Shown: positions 63,050-64,000 of the stretch, piece after piece
Position numbering within the stretch: position 1 is the first letter of the stretch
How the letters are laid out: every line of letters starts with the position of its first letter
NCBI GenBank assembly: GCA_017654935.2
Contig: CM065700.1
Coordinates: 49,850,991 to 49,914,990 of the forward strand
Length of the DNA: 64,000 bases
Direction of reading: 5' to 3'
Source of the DNA: Phymorhynchus buccinoides
Taxonomy: Eukaryota; Mollusca; Gastropoda; Neogastropoda; Raphitomidae
Translations under genes and position numbers: made by a program
The notes under the pieces: generated by a model
What the model was told of the DNA's origin: nothing
The model's database searches: none
The model's input: only the letters and a program-made list of their open reading frames with translations

Positions 63050-63896
63050 CTGTCAGCACACACAAAACATGCACAGGTCACACGTCGTGAACTGACAGGC
63101 CATAGGTCAAAGACAAAAGGTCAAGGAGAAACAAAAGTCGAGGTCTGAGATAAAACGTAGAAGATGACTCCATTCCTGTCCCCACCCTTATATCTCGAAT
63201 TCAGAGCGGAATAATGCAGTCTGCCATTTGTACGTTGAGTGTCAGATTTTGTGATAAGAGTGCATATGTATGTGTTGTTACTTTTTTAAAGGATGTATTT
63301 GTGTATGTAGAACTGGAAGCATGCACACGTACCTGTGTTTGAGATCCATATCTTTGAAATTAAAGAATGTAATCTGAACATGATCGCAGATGAATACGAG
63401 ATTGGCTTAAGGCTGTGTCAGACCAATTAATATAGGCTAGAACACCAAGGCTACATCGAAAATGTTATGCTCTGCACAATTGGGATTGTCTTTAGCCATG
63501 ACAAGCTCCTAGCATAACATCATCAGTCTCCAAAATCCCCCGAAGTTGGAGTGTGGCTGCTCACGTGGCGGGGTAACCCAAAACGGTCACGCGTAATGTT
63601 CTCATCCGTAGTTGATGCACTTGTACCATAGTGTTCAAGTGCTTCCGCTGTTGGGATGATCCCTGGAGTCTTTTAGCTGGGGTAAGCCACCAAACAACGA
63701 ACACGTCTGATTTAGGAAGTTAAGCTACAAACATGACTTGATGAACTTCAGCAAACTGCAGCAGCCCACTTACGTATGGCGGACGTCATTCTGCCGATCT
63801 TTTTGGTCGGCCCACTGGACACCTCCAGCTCTTTCTGAAGGTGAAGGTCAAACACTAGCGCCACCAAGCGGGAGAAAAACGTCTGCACGTTCTCAC
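62982..63896 (-). CDS. C-terminal two exons of an unrecognised minus-strand gene
   Basis: Exon 63774-63896 reads ENVQTFFSRLVALVFDLHLQ, KELEVSSGPTKKIGRMTSAI after a CTTTCAG acceptor and ends C|GTAAGT. The last exon 62982-63049 follows GCTGACAG and reads VQRENSAYIEHRKNRVAQCC, K, TGA. The phases agree (C joins AG to give Gln), so the joined end is MTSAIQVQREN onward. The sequence is amphipathic, then basic, ending with two cysteines. I do not recognise the family. The gene continues beyond the right edge and converges on VPS33A. Confidence 0.7.
63057..63773. other. Last intron of the right-edge minus-strand gene
   Basis: Unique sequence without a clear repeat. I see no other exon. Confidence 0.45.
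63774..63896 (-). CDS. Penultimate exon of the right-edge gene
   Basis: 123 nt with a good acceptor (TTTCAG) and consensus donor (GTAAGT) on the minus strand, open throughout in the phase used. Confidence 0.75.
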
Positions 63897-64000
63897 CTGA
63901 AAGAAGCATGACACAAATGATATTCAATTACCCAAAATGACCTTCCTCCAAAACACACACAGTACAGGCTAGAAAGTATAAATGCAATGATCAGTGCAAT

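Overview
The window is animal nuclear DNA: spliced genes with GT-AG introns, LINE retrotransposon fragments, small DNA transposons with inverted ends and a very heavy load of tandem repeats. A lophotrochozoan, most likely a gastropod mollusc, fits best. The minus-strand element at 843-975 looks like a dispersed molluscan SINE body as I remember it. This is inference from memory; no species is claimed.

Two complete genes can be read on the plus strand. DENR (3959-17030; 7 coding exons, 198 aa) encodes the SUI1-domain partner of MCTS1 in ribosome recycling and reinitiation. VPS33A (24150-53305; 16 coding exons, 618 aa) encodes the Sec1/Munc18-family subunit of the HOPS and CORVET tethering complexes. 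Every VPS33A exon keeps frame across its junction, with GT donors and AG acceptors. Two partial minus-strand genes lie at the edges: an open 95-codon first coding segment at 1-286, and the last two exons of an unrecognised gene at 62982-63896.

Layout: 1-3.9 kb, partial gene, SINE pieces, a MITE and a LINE tail; 3.96-17.0 kb, DENR, with a 119-bp exon-edge array and a ~5.8-kb array of a 58-bp unit in its last intron; 17.0-24.1 kb, a palindromic insert and LINE copies on both strands; 24.15-53.3 kb, VPS33A with at least ten intronic arrays; 53.3-56.7 kb, arrays starting at the VPS33A stop codon; 56.7-61 kb, piggyBac-like and 8-bp-TSD MITEs, a palindrome, a LINE tail and a 54-bp array; 61-64 kb, mostly unique sequence and the second minus-strand gene.

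The most unusual feature is that many arrays are built from exon edges. Their units carry the end of a coding exon plus its splice site, so one true junction is accompanied by 11 to 16 copies. Donor-bearing arrays lie downstream of the true exon and acceptor-bearing arrays upstream, so the intact exon is always at the outer edge. Other points are a 222-nt VPS33A intron with no stop that would add a His-rich insert if retained, copies of VPS33A exon 14 and the last exon that differ mostly at synonymous sites, and a single-copy relative of the element that was expanded about 100-fold in DENR.
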